Source: Streptomyces sp. DH37 (GTDB lineage Bacteria > Actinomycetota > Actinomycetes > Streptomycetales > Streptomycetaceae). From it: a DNA stretch of 64,000 bases. The translations under genes were made by a program, and so were the position numbers. A model generated the notes under the pieces. The model was given only the letters and a program-made list of their open reading frames with translations. It did not search any database and had not been told where the DNA came from. The stretch lies in assembly GCF_029813835.1 (NCBI RefSeq), contig NZ_JARVKV010000010.1, positions 62,001-126,000 on the forward strand. Reading direction: 5' to 3'. Numbering within the stretch: position 1 is the first letter of the stretch; every line of letters starts with the position of its first letter. Below, piece after piece: positions 26,913 through 35,348 of the stretch.

Positions 26913-27545
26913 ATGGCGGAGCACGAGACCGGGCAGCGTGTCGACGACGAGGGGTTCGTCGTCGACACGGAGGACTGCGAGGAGCGCGAGCGGACCCACC
27001 GCGAGCGCGGCACCGCCCGTCCGATCACCGTCGTCGGCAACCCGGTGCTGCACAGGGAGTGCAAGGACGTCACCGAGTTCGACGGCGAGCTGGCGAAGCT
27101 GATCGACGACATGTTCGCCAGCCAGCGCGCCGCCGAGGGCGTCGGCCTGGCGGCCAACCAGATCGGCGTCGACCTGAAGGTCTTCGTCTACGACTGCCCG
27201 GACGACGAGGGCGTGCGGCACGTCGGCGTCGTCTGCAACCCCGTACTGGAGGAACTGCCCGCCGAGCGCCGGGTGCTGGACGACTCCAACGAGGGCTGCC
27301 TGTCGGTGCCGGGCGCGTACGCCTCGCTCGCACGCCCCGACTACGCCGTCGTGCGCGGGCAGGACGCCGAGGGCAGGGCGATCACCGTGCGCGGCACCGG
27401 GTACTTCGCGCGCTGCCTCCAGCACGAGACGGACCACCTCTACGGCCGCCTCTACATCGACCGCCTCTCCAAGCGCGAACGCAGGGACGTCCTGCGGCAG
27501 ATGGCCGAGAACACCCCGCGCTACGAGACGGTGCCCAACGACTGA
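26913..27545 (+). CDS. def: Peptide deformylase
   Basis: A 210-residue iron/zinc deformylase that removes the formyl group from nascent proteins. All three motifs are present: [18 protein letters not shown] and QHETDHLYG, which supply the metal ligands Cys and two His and the catalytic Glu. The N-terminus is ~35 residues longer than E. coli Def and rich in Glu/Arg. The ATG at 26913 follows GAGGAAGG; TACTCT at 26865-26870 is a plausible -10 box giving a short leader. It ends in a strong hairpin terminator. Confidence 0.95.
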   Translation: MAEHETGQRVDDEGFVVDTEDCEERERTHRERGTARPITVVGNPVLHRECKDVTEFDGELAKLIDDMFASQRAAEGVGLAANQIGVDLKVFVYDCPDDEGVRHVGVVCNPVLEELPAERRVLDDSNEGCLSVPGAYASLARPDYAVVRGQDAEGRAITVRGTGYFARCLQHETDHLYGRLYIDRLSKRERRDVLRQMAENTPRYETVPND

Positions 27546-27586
27546 GCGGTGCGCGCCGCGGGCCGAGGTGAACGGCGCGCGACGGT

Positions 27587-27610
27587 GGGCGGGCCTTCAG
27601 TGGCCCGCCC
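27587..27610 (+). terminator. Hairpin terminator of def
   Basis: GGGCGGGCC pairs exactly with GGCCCGCCC across a six-base loop and is followed by ATT. Confidence 0.75.
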
Positions 27611-27693
27611 ATTGGCATTTCCGGAAGCGTGTTGACGCGGGTAGATCTTCTCCGCCACCCTCGGAACCCCCACTGTTCCGACACGGAGGCACC

Positions 27694-28431
27694 ATGCTCA
27701 GAGGCACCGTCCGTCTCATCCTCAGTGTTGTCATGATCGCGGCAGCCGCGCTGGTCGGCACGGTCACCACCGCGGGCACCGCCCACGCCGACGAGTGCTA
27801 CACCTGGAACCGCACCCTCTCCCAGGGCATGTCCGGCTCGGACGTCGCCGAACTCCAGGTCCGCGTCTCCGGCTACCCCGGTTACGGCAGCGTGCTCGCC
27901 ATCGACGGCTCCTACGGCCCGGCCACCGCCGCCGCCGTCAAGCGGTTCCAGGCCGCGTACGGGCTGTCGGCCGACGGCGTCGCCGGCCCGCAGACCTTCA
28001 GCAAGATCTACGCCCTCCAGGACGCCGACTGCACCCCGGCCCACTTCTCCTACGCCGAGCTGAACCAGTGCAACTCCACCTGGAGCGGCGGAGCGGTGAG
28101 CGCGGCGACGGCCAAGCGCAACGCGCTGATCTCCATGTGGAAGCTGGAGGCCATGCGGCACGCCCTGGGCGACGCGCCGATCCGGGTCACCAGCGGCTTC
28201 CGCTCCTACTCCTGCAACAGCGCGGTGGGCGGCGCCTCCAACAGCCGCCATCTGTACGGTGACGGCGTCGACCTCGGCGCCGGCTCGCACACCCTGTGCA
28301 GGATGGCGCAGCAGGCCCGCAACCACGGCTTCAACGGCATCCTCGGCCCGGGCTACCCCGGCCACAACGACCACACCCACGTCGACCACCGCTCCAGCCG
28401 CTACTGGTCGGCGCCCAGCTGCGGCATCTGA
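27694..28431 (+). CDS. Secreted peptidoglycan-binding M15 peptidase
   Basis: A 245-residue exported protein. A signal peptide ends around AHA-DE (residue 32). Residues ~45-105 are a PG_binding_1 domain (SDVAELQVRVSGY, IDGSYGPATAAAVKRFQ). Residues ~120-245 are an M15-type (VanY/DD-carboxypeptidase-like) zinc domain, with ligands in NSRHLYGDGVDLG (His and Asp) and NDHTHVDH. It should trim D-Ala-containing or cross-linked peptidoglycan outside the cell. The ATG follows GGAGG by 4-5 bases. The next gene also encodes a small exported protein with a related zinc-site pattern. Confidence 0.88.
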   Translation: MLRGTVRLILSVVMIAAAALVGTVTTAGTAHADECYTWNRTLSQGMSGSDVAELQVRVSGYPGYGSVLAIDGSYGPATAAAVKRFQAAYGLSADGVAGPQTFSKIYALQDADCTPAHFSYAELNQCNSTWSGGAVSAATAKRNALISMWKLEAMRHALGDAPIRVTSGFRSYSCNSAVGGASNSRHLYGDGVDLGAGSHTLCRMAQQARNHGFNGILGPGYPGHNDHTHVDHRSSRYWSAPSCGI

Positions 28432-28494
28432 GCCGCCCGCCCCGCGCGGGGCACGGTCCGGCCCCCCACCCTTCCCTCCACGGAAAGGCCACCC

Positions 28495-29031
28495 ATGAAC
28501 AAGTCCCTGCGGCGTGCGGCGATCGGCGTCCCGGTGATGTCGCTGGCGCTCCTCGCCCTGCCGGGCGCCGCCCAGGCCGCCACGGCCCCGACGGCCCGGA
28601 GCGGGGTCTCCGCCCAGGCCCCCGCGGCGGCCCTGGTCACCAAGCTGACGCACTCCCAGGCGACCAGCCGCTTCCGCGCGGCGGGCATCACCTGGTCCTC
28701 CAGCGGAGGCTGCTCCGACCGCTACAACTCCACCTGCACCTCGTTCGAGCAGATCAACCTGGCCACGGTGCAGGGGGCGGAGACGCTCAAGAGCGCCAGC
28801 GGCTGCGCCCTCAACGTCACGGGCGGCACGGAGACCGGCCACGCGAGCGGCACGTACAGCCACTGGAACGGCTACAAGCTCGACTTCAGCCTCTCCACCT
28901 GCCTGAACAACTACGTCACCAGCCGCTTCACCTACATCGGCGGCAGCAAGTACCAGTCGGGCTCGGGGAACGTCTACTACCGCGAGAGCAACCACTGGGA
29001 CGTGACGTACTACAACTGCGGCGGCTGCTGA
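28495..29031 (+). CDS. Small secreted protein, candidate divergent M15/LAS metallopeptidase
   Basis: A 178-residue exported protein; the signal peptide ends near AAQA-AT (residue 29). Six cysteines (73, 81, 104, 136, 175, 178) could make three disulfides. I do not recognise a named family with certainty, but the mature part contains YSHWNGYKLD (His123, Gly126, Asp130), which fits the HxxGxxxD zinc motif, and RESNHWDV (Glu164, His167), which fits the ExxH element of LAS/M15 peptidases. The Asp-His spacing of 37 is close to that of the Streptomyces albus DD-carboxypeptidase. The preceding gene is an M15 peptidase. The ATG has a GGAAAGG site; the 3' end has a strong shared terminator. Confidence 0.75.
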   Translation: MNKSLRRAAIGVPVMSLALLALPGAAQAATAPTARSGVSAQAPAAALVTKLTHSQATSRFRAAGITWSSSGGCSDRYNSTCTSFEQINLATVQGAETLKSASGCALNVTGGTETGHASGTYSHWNGYKLDFSLSTCLNNYVTSRFTYIGGSKYQSGSGNVYYRESNHWDVTYYNCGGC

Positions 29032-29052
29032 GGCGGCTGCCGTCCCTTCCGG

Positions 29053-29094
29053 GCACGTGTCCCCGGGCCCCGCGCGGGACCCGGGGACACGTGC
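29053..29094. terminator. Bidirectional hairpin terminator
   Basis: A perfect 15-bp stem (GCACGTGTCCCCGGG and complement) with a 12-base GC-rich loop separates the secreted-protein gene from the convergent nrdB. Confidence 0.85.
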
Positions 29095-29123
29095 GTTCCG
29101 GGGAAGGCGTCCGGGGGAGGGGC

Positions 29124-30176
29124 TCAGAAGTCGTCGTCGAAGGAGACCGAGCCCTCGACCGCGACCTGGTAGGCCGAGGCGCGGCGCTCGAAGAAGTTGG
29201 TCAGCTCCTGGACGTTCTGCAGCTCCATGAAGGAGAACGGGTTCCCGGCGCCGTAGCGGGCGGGGAAGCCCAGCCGGACCAGCCGCTGGTCCGCCACGCA
29301 CCGCAGGTACTCGCGCATCGACTCGGTGTTCATCCCCGGCAGGCCCTCGCCGCACAGGTCCCGGGCGAACTGCAGCTCGGCCTCGACCGCCTCCTCCAGC
29401 ATCTCCTCGACCTGCCGCCGCAGCTCGTCGTCGAACAGCTCCGGCTCCTCCTCCCGCACGGTGTCCACCACGTCGAAGGCGAACGACATGTGCATCGACT
29501 CGTCGCGGAAGACCCAGTTGGTGCCGGTGGCCAGGCCGTGCAGCAGGCCGCGGGAGCGGAACCAGTAGACGTAGGCGAAGGCGCCGTAGAAGAACAGGCC
29601 CTCGATGCACGCCGCGAAGCAGATCAGGTTCAGCAGGAAGCGGCGGCGGTCGGACCTGCTCTCCAGGCGGTCGATCGACTCCACCGAGTCCATCCAGCGG
29701 AAGCAGAAGCGCGCCTTCTCCCGGATGGACTCGATGTTCTCCACCGCGGCGAAGGCGGCGGCGCGCTCGTCCGGATCGGGCAGGTAGGTGTCCAGCAGGG
29801 TCAGGTAGAACTGGACGTGCACGGCCTCCTCGAACAGCTGCCGCGACAGGTACAGCCGCGCCTCGGGCGAGTTGATGTGCCTGTACAGCGTCAGCACCAG
29901 GTTGTTGGCCACGATCGAGTCGCCGGTGGCGAAGAAGGCGACCAGCCGCCCGATCAGGTGCTGCTCGCCGGGGGAGAGCCTGGCGAGGTCGGCCACGTCG
30001 GAGTGGAGGTCCACCTCCTCCACGGTCCAGGTGTTCTTGATCGCGTCGCGGTAGCGCTCGTAGAAGGCCGGGTAGCGCATCGGGCGCAGGGTGAGCTCGA
30101 AGCCCGGGTCCAGCAGGTTCCGGGTGCGGCCGGCGGAGGACCCGGCGGCCGGGGTCTCGGGGGTGGTGGCGGTCAC
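29124..30176 (-). CDS. nrdB: Class I ribonucleotide reductase beta subunit
   Basis: A 350-residue R2 subunit that houses the di-iron tyrosyl radical. Iron ligands and the radical Tyr are visible: an Asp in FFATGDSIVANN, EEAVHVQFY with the E-x-x-H-x-x-x-Y spacing of E. coli Glu115-His118-Tyr122, and the later FRDESMHMSF block. The C-terminal tail (SVSFDDDF) should dock to NrdA. GTG 30176 overlaps the nrdA stop by GTGA and has a GAGG site eight bases upstream; an ATG six bases earlier is possible. The nrdS gene found after nrdB in S. coelicolor is absent here. Confidence 0.93.
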   Translation of the reverse strand: MTATTPETPAAGSSAGRTRNLLDPGFELTLRPMRYPAFYERYRDAIKNTWTVEEVDLHSDVADLARLSPGEQHLIGRLVAFFATGDSIVANNLVLTLYRHINSPEARLYLSRQLFEEAVHVQFYLTLLDTYLPDPDERAAAFAAVENIESIREKARFCFRWMDSVESIDRLESRSDRRRFLLNLICFAACIEGLFFYGAFAYVYWFRSRGLLHGLATGTNWVFRDESMHMSFAFDVVDTVREEEPELFDDELRRQVEEMLEEAVEAELQFARDLCGEGLPGMNTESMREYLRCVADQRLVRLGFPARYGAGNPFSFMELQNVQELTNFFERRASAYQVAVEGSVSFDDDF

Positions 30177-32602
30177 TGGCATGCCTCGCAGGACTCGGGG
30201 TTCTCCAGGGAACAGGCGGCGGCCCCGGCGGCCCGCGCCGCCTGGGGTGCGGGTGCGGACGCGGACGCGGGGGCGGGAACGGCCGCGGACGCGCCGCCCG
30301 CCGCTCGCGCGATACGGGTCGCGGGGCGCGAGCGCAGGTAGTACGTGGTCTTCAGGCCGCGCTTCCAGGCGTAGGCGTACATCGAGCTGAGCCGTCCGAT
30401 GGTCGGCGACGCCATGAACAGGTTGAGCGACTGGCTCTGGTCCAGGAACGGGGTGCGGTCCGCCGCCATGTCGATCAGGGCGCGCTGCGGGATCTCCCAG
30501 GCCGTGCGGTACAGCGCGCGGACCTCCTCCGGGATCCAGGGCAGCTCCGCCACCGAGCCGTTCGACTCGCGCAGCGCCTCGCGGGTCCGCTCGTCCCACA
30601 GGCCCAGCCGCTTGAGGTCCGCCACCAGGTAGGAGTTCACCTGGAGGAACTCGCCGCTGAGCGTCTCGCGCTTGAAGAGGTTGGAGACCTGCGGCTCGAC
30701 GCACTCGTAGACGCCCGCGATCGAGGCGATGGTCGCGGTCGGGGCGACGGCCAGCAGCAGGGAGTTGCGCAGGCCCGTGGCGGCGATCCGCTCCCGCAGC
30801 GCGGCCCAGCGCTCCGGCCAGGTGATCTCCGCGTCCGGGTAGTGGTCGACGTGGAGCACGCCGCGGGCGGCGCGGGTCGCAGGCCAGGCCGGGTGCGGGC
30901 CGTGGCGCTCGGCGAGGTCCGCGGACGCCTCGTAGGCGGCGAGCATGATCCGCTCGGAGATCCGGGTGGACAGCCGCCGGGCGCCGGGGGAGTCGAAGGG
31001 CAGGCGCAGCCGGAAGAAGACGTCCTGCAGGCCCATCAGGCCCAGACCCACCGGACGCCAGCGGGAGTTGGAGGCGGCGGCCTGCCCGGTGGGGTAGAAG
31101 TTGACGTCCACCACGCGGTCGAGGAAGGCCACGGCGGTGCGGACGGTGGCGTCCAGCCGCTCCCAGTCCAGCTCCTCGCCGGGGCGCGGGTCCCCGTCGG
31201 CGGGGGTGCGCAGGTGGGCGGCGAGGTTGACCGAGCCCAGGTTGCACACGGCCGTCTCGCCGTCATCGGTGACCTCCAGGATCTCGGTGCAGAGGTTGGA
31301 GGAGTGGACGACGTTGCCCGGCTCGGCGGTCTGGTTCGCCGTGCGGTTGGCGGTGTCCTTGAACGTCATCCAGCCGTTGCCGGTCTGGGCGAGGGTGCGC
31401 ATCATCCGGGCGTAGAGGGTGCGCGCCGCAACCGTCCTCACCGCCAGCCCGGCGGCCTCCGCGCGGCGGTAGGCGGCGTCGAACTCCTCGCCCCACAGGT
31501 CCACCAGCTCGGGGACGTCCACCGGGGAGAACAGCGACCAGTCGGCGTCCGCCTCGACCCGGCGCATGAACTCGTCCGGGATCCAGTGGGCGATGTTGAG
31601 GTTGTGGGTGCGGCGGGCCTCCTCGCCGGTGTTGTCGCGCAGTTCGAGGAACTCCTCGACGTCCGCGTGCCAGGTCTCCAGGTAGACGCAGGCCGCCCCC
31701 TTGCGCCGGCCGCCCTGGTTGACGGCCGCGACCGAGGCGTCCAGGGTCCGCAGGAACGGCACGATGCCGCCGGAGTGCCCGTTGGTGCCGCGGATCAGCG
31801 ACCCCCGCGCGCGGATCCGCGAGAACGACAGCCCGATGCCGCCGGCGTGCTTGGACAGGCGCGCGACCTGGTGGTAGCGCTCGTAGAGCGAGTCCAGCTC
31901 GTCCCGGGGGGAGTCCAGCAGGTAGCAGGAGGACATCTGGGGATGCCGGGTGCCGGAGTTGAACAGGGTGGGGGAGGAGGGGAGGTAGGAGAGCGTGCTG
32001 GTGAGCCGGTACAGCTCGGCCACCTCCTCCAGCGCCCGCTCGGAGGAGTCCTCGGCCAGTCCGCAGGCCACGCGCAGCAGGAAGTGCTGCGGCGTCTCGA
32101 TCACATCGCGGGTCACCGGGTGGCGCAGCAGGTAGCGGGAGTGGACCGTGCGCAGTCCGAAGTAGCCGAAGCGGTCGTCGGCGCCGTCCGCGACGGCGGA
32201 CTCGACCAGCGCGTCGAGCCGCCCGGCGTGCTCGGCGACGAACGCGGCCGTGCGGTCGGCGACCAGTCCCTCCCGGTGGCCGACCGCGACCGACGCCGAG
32301 AACGACACCGCGCCCTGCCCGGCCGCCTCCCGGCGGATCGCCAGGATCAGCAGCCGCGCCGCGAGCCGCGAGTACTCGGGCTCCTCGGCGATGAGACCGG
32401 CCGCGGCCTCGGTCGCCAGGGACCGCAACTGGTCCTCGTCCGCGCCGGGGTGGCGGCCGCGCAGCGCGGAGGCGGCTACCCGGCCGGGGTCGGTGGCGGG
32501 CAGGCCGGCGGCGAGCTCGGTCAGGGTGCGCAGCAGCGCGGTGCCGGGACGGTCGTCCTCCGGTGCGGGGACCGTGGCGGGCTCCGCTGATGAGATGGTC
32601 AC
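30173..32602 (-). CDS. nrdA: Class I ribonucleotide reductase alpha subunit
   Basis: An 809-residue R1 subunit that reduces ribonucleoside diphosphates. Active-site pieces are SSCYLLDS and AVCNLGSVNL (reducible Cys pair), SNLCTEI (the N-x-C-x-E radical motif), and the C-terminal shuttle ESCEACQ. The segment before the tail is an Ala/Pro linker. GTG 32602 has a GAGGGAG site eight bases upstream. The leader contains a cobalamin riboswitch, so the operon should be switched off when B12 supports the class II enzyme encoded elsewhere. Confidence 0.94.
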   Translation of the reverse strand: MTISSAEPATVPAPEDDRPGTALLRTLTELAAGLPATDPGRVAASALRGRHPGADEDQLRSLATEAAAGLIAEEPEYSRLAARLLILAIRREAAGQGAVSFSASVAVGHREGLVADRTAAFVAEHAGRLDALVESAVADGADDRFGYFGLRTVHSRYLLRHPVTRDVIETPQHFLLRVACGLAEDSSERALEEVAELYRLTSTLSYLPSSPTLFNSGTRHPQMSSCYLLDSPRDELDSLYERYHQVARLSKHAGGIGLSFSRIRARGSLIRGTNGHSGGIVPFLRTLDASVAAVNQGGRRKGAACVYLETWHADVEEFLELRDNTGEEARRTHNLNIAHWIPDEFMRRVEADADWSLFSPVDVPELVDLWGEEFDAAYRRAEAAGLAVRTVAARTLYARMMRTLAQTGNGWMTFKDTANRTANQTAEPGNVVHSSNLCTEILEVTDDGETAVCNLGSVNLAAHLRTPADGDPRPGEELDWERLDATVRTAVAFLDRVVDVNFYPTGQAAASNSRWRPVGLGLMGLQDVFFRLRLPFDSPGARRLSTRISERIMLAAYEASADLAERHGPHPAWPATRAARGVLHVDHYPDAEITWPERWAALRERIAATGLRNSLLLAVAPTATIASIAGVYECVEPQVSNLFKRETLSGEFLQVNSYLVADLKRLGLWDERTREALRESNGSVAELPWIPEEVRALYRTAWEIPQRALIDMAADRTPFLDQSQSLNLFMASPTIGRLSSMYAYAWKRGLKTTYYLRSRPATRIARAAGGASAAVPAPASASAPAPQAARAAGAAACSLENPESCEACQ

Positions 32603-32610
32603 TCGGTGCT

Positions 32611-32705
32611 CTCCCTCGTGGGCCGGCGGCCCCGGAGGGAGGCGGGGCAGGCGCGTACGGGCGCACCCGGCCGGAAGGGGGCGCACCGCGCGCGTCCGCC
32701 GGCCC
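32611..32705 (-). promoter_or_regulatory. Candidate expression platform of the nrdAB riboswitch
   Basis: The ten bases at 32620-32629, directly next to the nrdA ribosome binding site (32611-32617), are exactly complementary to 32696-32705 just after the riboswitch core. Pairing would place the site at the foot of a long stem. Whether this stem is ligand-controlled is inferred. Confidence 0.55.
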
Positions 32706-32720
32706 AACCCACGAGGCCCG

Positions 32721-32873
32721 GACGTACTGGAACACCGTCGGCAGGTCCTCGGACTCGCGGCGGGCCGCTCGGCCCGTGCGGACGACACGGGGGCAGCCCG
32801 TCGCACACCGTTGCGGGACAGCTCCGGACTCGCACCGGATTCCCCTGCGGCGACAGCGAGATGAGCATACATC
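32721..32873 (-). ncRNA. Cobalamin (B12) riboswitch upstream of nrdA
   Basis: Read on the minus strand, the leader contains the conserved core GGGGAATCCGGTGCGAGTCC, then CTGTCCCGCAACGGT, and later the B12-box AGTCCGAGGACCTGCC. The ends GATGTAT (32867-32873) and GTACGTC (32721-32727) can pair as P1 with wobble pairs. Known biology: coenzyme B12 represses nrdABS of S. coelicolor through such an element. Confidence 0.92.
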
Positions 32874-33050
32874 TAGTGCCGCTTTGGTCGAGCACCCCTA
32901 GATGTTGTGTTGAGGGTGGTGTCGGGGGCCGCCTGGACGGTGGCCGGGGAGGGGCGGCCGGGGTCGGTCGCGGACAGCTGTGGACGGCTGCGGCTGCCCG
33001 CGGCGCCGTGTCCCGCGCGGGGCGCGGCGCCGCGGGCAGCGGGCGCGGCG

Positions 33051-34001
33051 TCAGCCGGCCGCGGCGTCCGCCCGGCTGGGCAGGTACCCCCACGCCTCGC
33101 ACGCGGCCCGCAGCGACTCGGGCACCTCGGAGGCGTCCGGCAGGGGGCGCGCCTCCTGGACGCTGCCGGTGCGGATCTTCTCCCGCCAGTCGCCCAGGCC
33201 CCTGCGCAGTCCGCCCGCGGCGCGGTCGCCGTACTCCAGCATCCCCGGCTCCCACTCCAGGCCCAGGAAGTCGCAGACGCGGCGCAGTTCGCGTTCCGGA
33301 TCGGCGGTCAGGTCCTCGTAGCGGACGGTCACTCCCGGGAGGTTGCTCCGGGCCTCCTCCACCGCCTCCGCGTAGCGCAGGGCCTCGGCGGCGGCGTCCT
33401 CCATGCTCCGCCGCGAGGGGTCCGACTCGTGCCAGGAGACGGCGACGGAGGCGGGATGGCGCAGCAGGAAGACGAAGCGCGCGTCGGGCCAGCACGCCGC
33501 GATGCGCCGCCAGGCGAAGGCGTTGGCCGGGGTCTTCTCCACGATCACGGACTTGCCGGATCTGACCAGTTCGCGGTGGAGGATCCGGTCCCACAGCAGG
33601 TGCTCCAGGTCCGCCCTGTCCAGCCCCAGGTCCTTCATCGCCTCCGAGCTGAGTTTGGTGGTCGGGTGGACCTCCAGGCGGCGCAGGTGGAGTTCGTGGG
33701 GGGCGCGCAGCCGGGAGTGCCCGTCCAGGAGCAGCCGCAGCAGGGTCGATCCGGAGCGGATGGGGGAGATGACGAAGACGGGCTCGCGGAGCAGCCGGTC
33801 GGTCTCGGGGGAGGCGGGAGGACGGTAGGCCGTCACGGGTGTGGCGGCCGGGGCGGCCGTGGTGCCCGGCGAACCGGCTCCGGTGGGAGCCTTGGCCGAA
33901 AAGGCACCGTGGGAGGCGGTTTTCCGTGCGGACCGGGCGCGGCGCACTTCGTACCCGGTGGCGGAGGCAAGGATTCCGTTCACGGCTCGTAGGAACTTCA
34001 T
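33051..34001 (-). CDS. Sulfotransferase family protein
   Basis: A 316-residue PAPS-dependent sulfotransferase-type protein. The 5'-phosphosulfate loop is ISPIRSGSTLLRLLLDGH (residues ~78-95) and a second conserved block is RFVFLLRHPASVAVSW, with RYEDLTADPERELRRVCDFLG near residue 235. The first ~65 residues are a basic, Ala/Pro/Thr-rich extension that begins MKFLRAVNGILASATGYEVRR. The acceptor is unknown. The gene stands alone; its 5' flank (about 33,990-34,090) is less GC-rich than its surroundings. It is not part of the S. coelicolor order as I remember it. Confidence 0.82.
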   Translation of the reverse strand: MKFLRAVNGILASATGYEVRRARSARKTASHGAFSAKAPTGAGSPGTTAAPAATPVTAYRPPASPETDRLLREPVFVISPIRSGSTLLRLLLDGHSRLRAPHELHLRRLEVHPTTKLSSEAMKDLGLDRADLEHLLWDRILHRELVRSGKSVIVEKTPANAFAWRRIAACWPDARFVFLLRHPASVAVSWHESDPSRRSMEDAAAEALRYAEAVEEARSNLPGVTVRYEDLTADPERELRRVCDFLGLEWEPGMLEYGDRAAGGLRRGLGDWREKIRTGSVQEARPLPDASEVPESLRAACEAWGYLPSRADAAAG

Positions 34002-34097
34002 ACGGGTCGACGCTAGGCGGCGACGGAGTTCGGCGCCACCTTCCCGGATGAGAATCTCCTGGGATTCTCCCCGGCGATCACGGGCGGAAAGCGGTGA

Positions 34098-34625
34098 TCA
34101 CCGCATTGCCAGGGCGAAGGTCAGCAGGGGGACGTCCGCGATCGGGCACCAGTCGCGGTCGGGGGTGCGGACGAAGCCCAGCCGCCCGTAGAGGCGGTGG
34201 GCGGCGTACATCCGGTGCTGGCTGGAAAGGACCAGTCGCTCCAGGCCCAGCGCGCGGGTCCGCTCCACGCACGCGCGCACCAGCGCCTCGCCCACGCCGC
34301 GGCCGCGCGCCTCGGGGCGCACCGCCAGGGTCCGGAACTCGCCCTCGCCGGGGCGCGCGATGTCCGCGTACGCCCCTCCGTGCACCGCGAGGGTGACCGT
34401 GCCCAGCACCGCGCTGTCACCGCCGTCACCGCCGCCTGCTCCGCGGGGCCGCACGGCCACCAGCAGGTCGGCGTGCTCGGCGCGGCGCCGCGCGTCGCGC
34501 AGTACGGCGAGGTACGGGTCGTCCGCGCCGAAGTCCAGCAGGCCGTCGCCCAGGTAGGCCCCGGCCGTCAGCTCTCCGACCGCCTCGAACTCCCGCGGGC
34601 GGGCCGCCCTGATGGTGATGTCCAT
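34098..34625 (-). CDS. GNAT-family N-acetyltransferase
   Basis: A 175-residue GNAT enzyme. Motif A for acetyl-CoA reads FRTLAVRPEARGRGVGEALVRACVE, followed by LGLERLVLSSQHRMYAAHRLYGRLGFVRTPDRDW (motif B). The acceptor amine is unknown. A Gly/Asp-rich insertion (GAGGGDGGD) lies in the beta2-beta3 region. ATG 34625 (MDITIRAARP) is preferred over an ATG 12 bases upstream. It stands alone between the sulfotransferase and DUF3311 genes. Confidence 0.87.
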   Translation of the reverse strand: MDITIRAARPREFEAVGELTAGAYLGDGLLDFGADDPYLAVLRDARRRAEHADLLVAVRPRGAGGGDGGDSAVLGTVTLAVHGGAYADIARPGEGEFRTLAVRPEARGRGVGEALVRACVERTRALGLERLVLSSQHRMYAAHRLYGRLGFVRTPDRDWCPIADVPLLTFALAMR

Positions 34626-34898
34626 GGCGGCCATCATGGGGCACCGCGCCGTCGGCGGCGCAACGGCTCATCGCGGGCGCGGGCGCGGGCGTGGATGTGG
34701 AGGCGGCGGGGGAGGGCCGTTGCTCCCGGCGGGACGGTGCCGCAGGCCGTGCCGACCGCCCGCCCGCCCGGCGAGCGGTGAACAGCGCCCGGTGTGGCAC
34801 CACCGGGCCGGACGGGCCGTCCGCGGGCCGCCGTGGAGCACGTCACCGCCCCCGGCGCGGAGCACGGGGACGGAGGCGGCCGGTGCGGTGACGCCCCC

Positions 34899-35201
34899 TC
34901 ACCGCTCCCCGTCCCCGGCGCGTTTCCCCGTGTCCCCGCGCCCCGCGGCGCGCCCGGCGCGCCGTGCCGCCCGCTCACGCCGCACCAGCACGTACGCGAC
35001 GGCCGTCAGCGCGGCGGAGAGCGGCACCCAGAGCATCTGGTACCAGTAGAAGAAGGGCACTCCGGCGAAGGTGGGCTCGGTCCTGGCGTACGAGCCGACC
35101 CACAGCATCGCGACGAAGGGCGCGGACAGGCAGAGTCCGGTCACCACGCGTGCCGGCGTGACGGCCGGGAGGGACCTGGGGCTCTCCGGCGGTGCGGGCA
35201 T
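34899..35201 (-). CDS. DUF3311-family small membrane protein
   Basis: A 100-residue protein with two membrane helices (VVTGLCLSAPFVAMLWVGSYA and FFYWYQMLWVPLSAALTAVAYVLV) and a basic Arg/Gly-rich C-terminal tail. It fits DUF3311, whose genes normally sit immediately before a sodium:solute symporter gene. No symporter follows here, so it is an orphan. The ATG at 35201 has a GGACGGAG site. Confidence 0.75.
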   Translation of the reverse strand: MPAPPESPRSLPAVTPARVVTGLCLSAPFVAMLWVGSYARTEPTFAGVPFFYWYQMLWVPLSAALTAVAYVLVRRERAARRAGRAAGRGDTGKRAGDGER

Positions 35202-35348
35202 GGCTGCGGCTCCGTCCTCGGGGTCCTCGGGGTCCTCGGGATCACCGTCGGCGTGTCGGGGAGACCGGGCGGGCCGCCCCGGCCGCGTCGCCGGTGCGCC
35301 GGGCGCCGGCCGGGCGGGGACGCGGCCCGCACTCCCGGCGCGGCCGGC

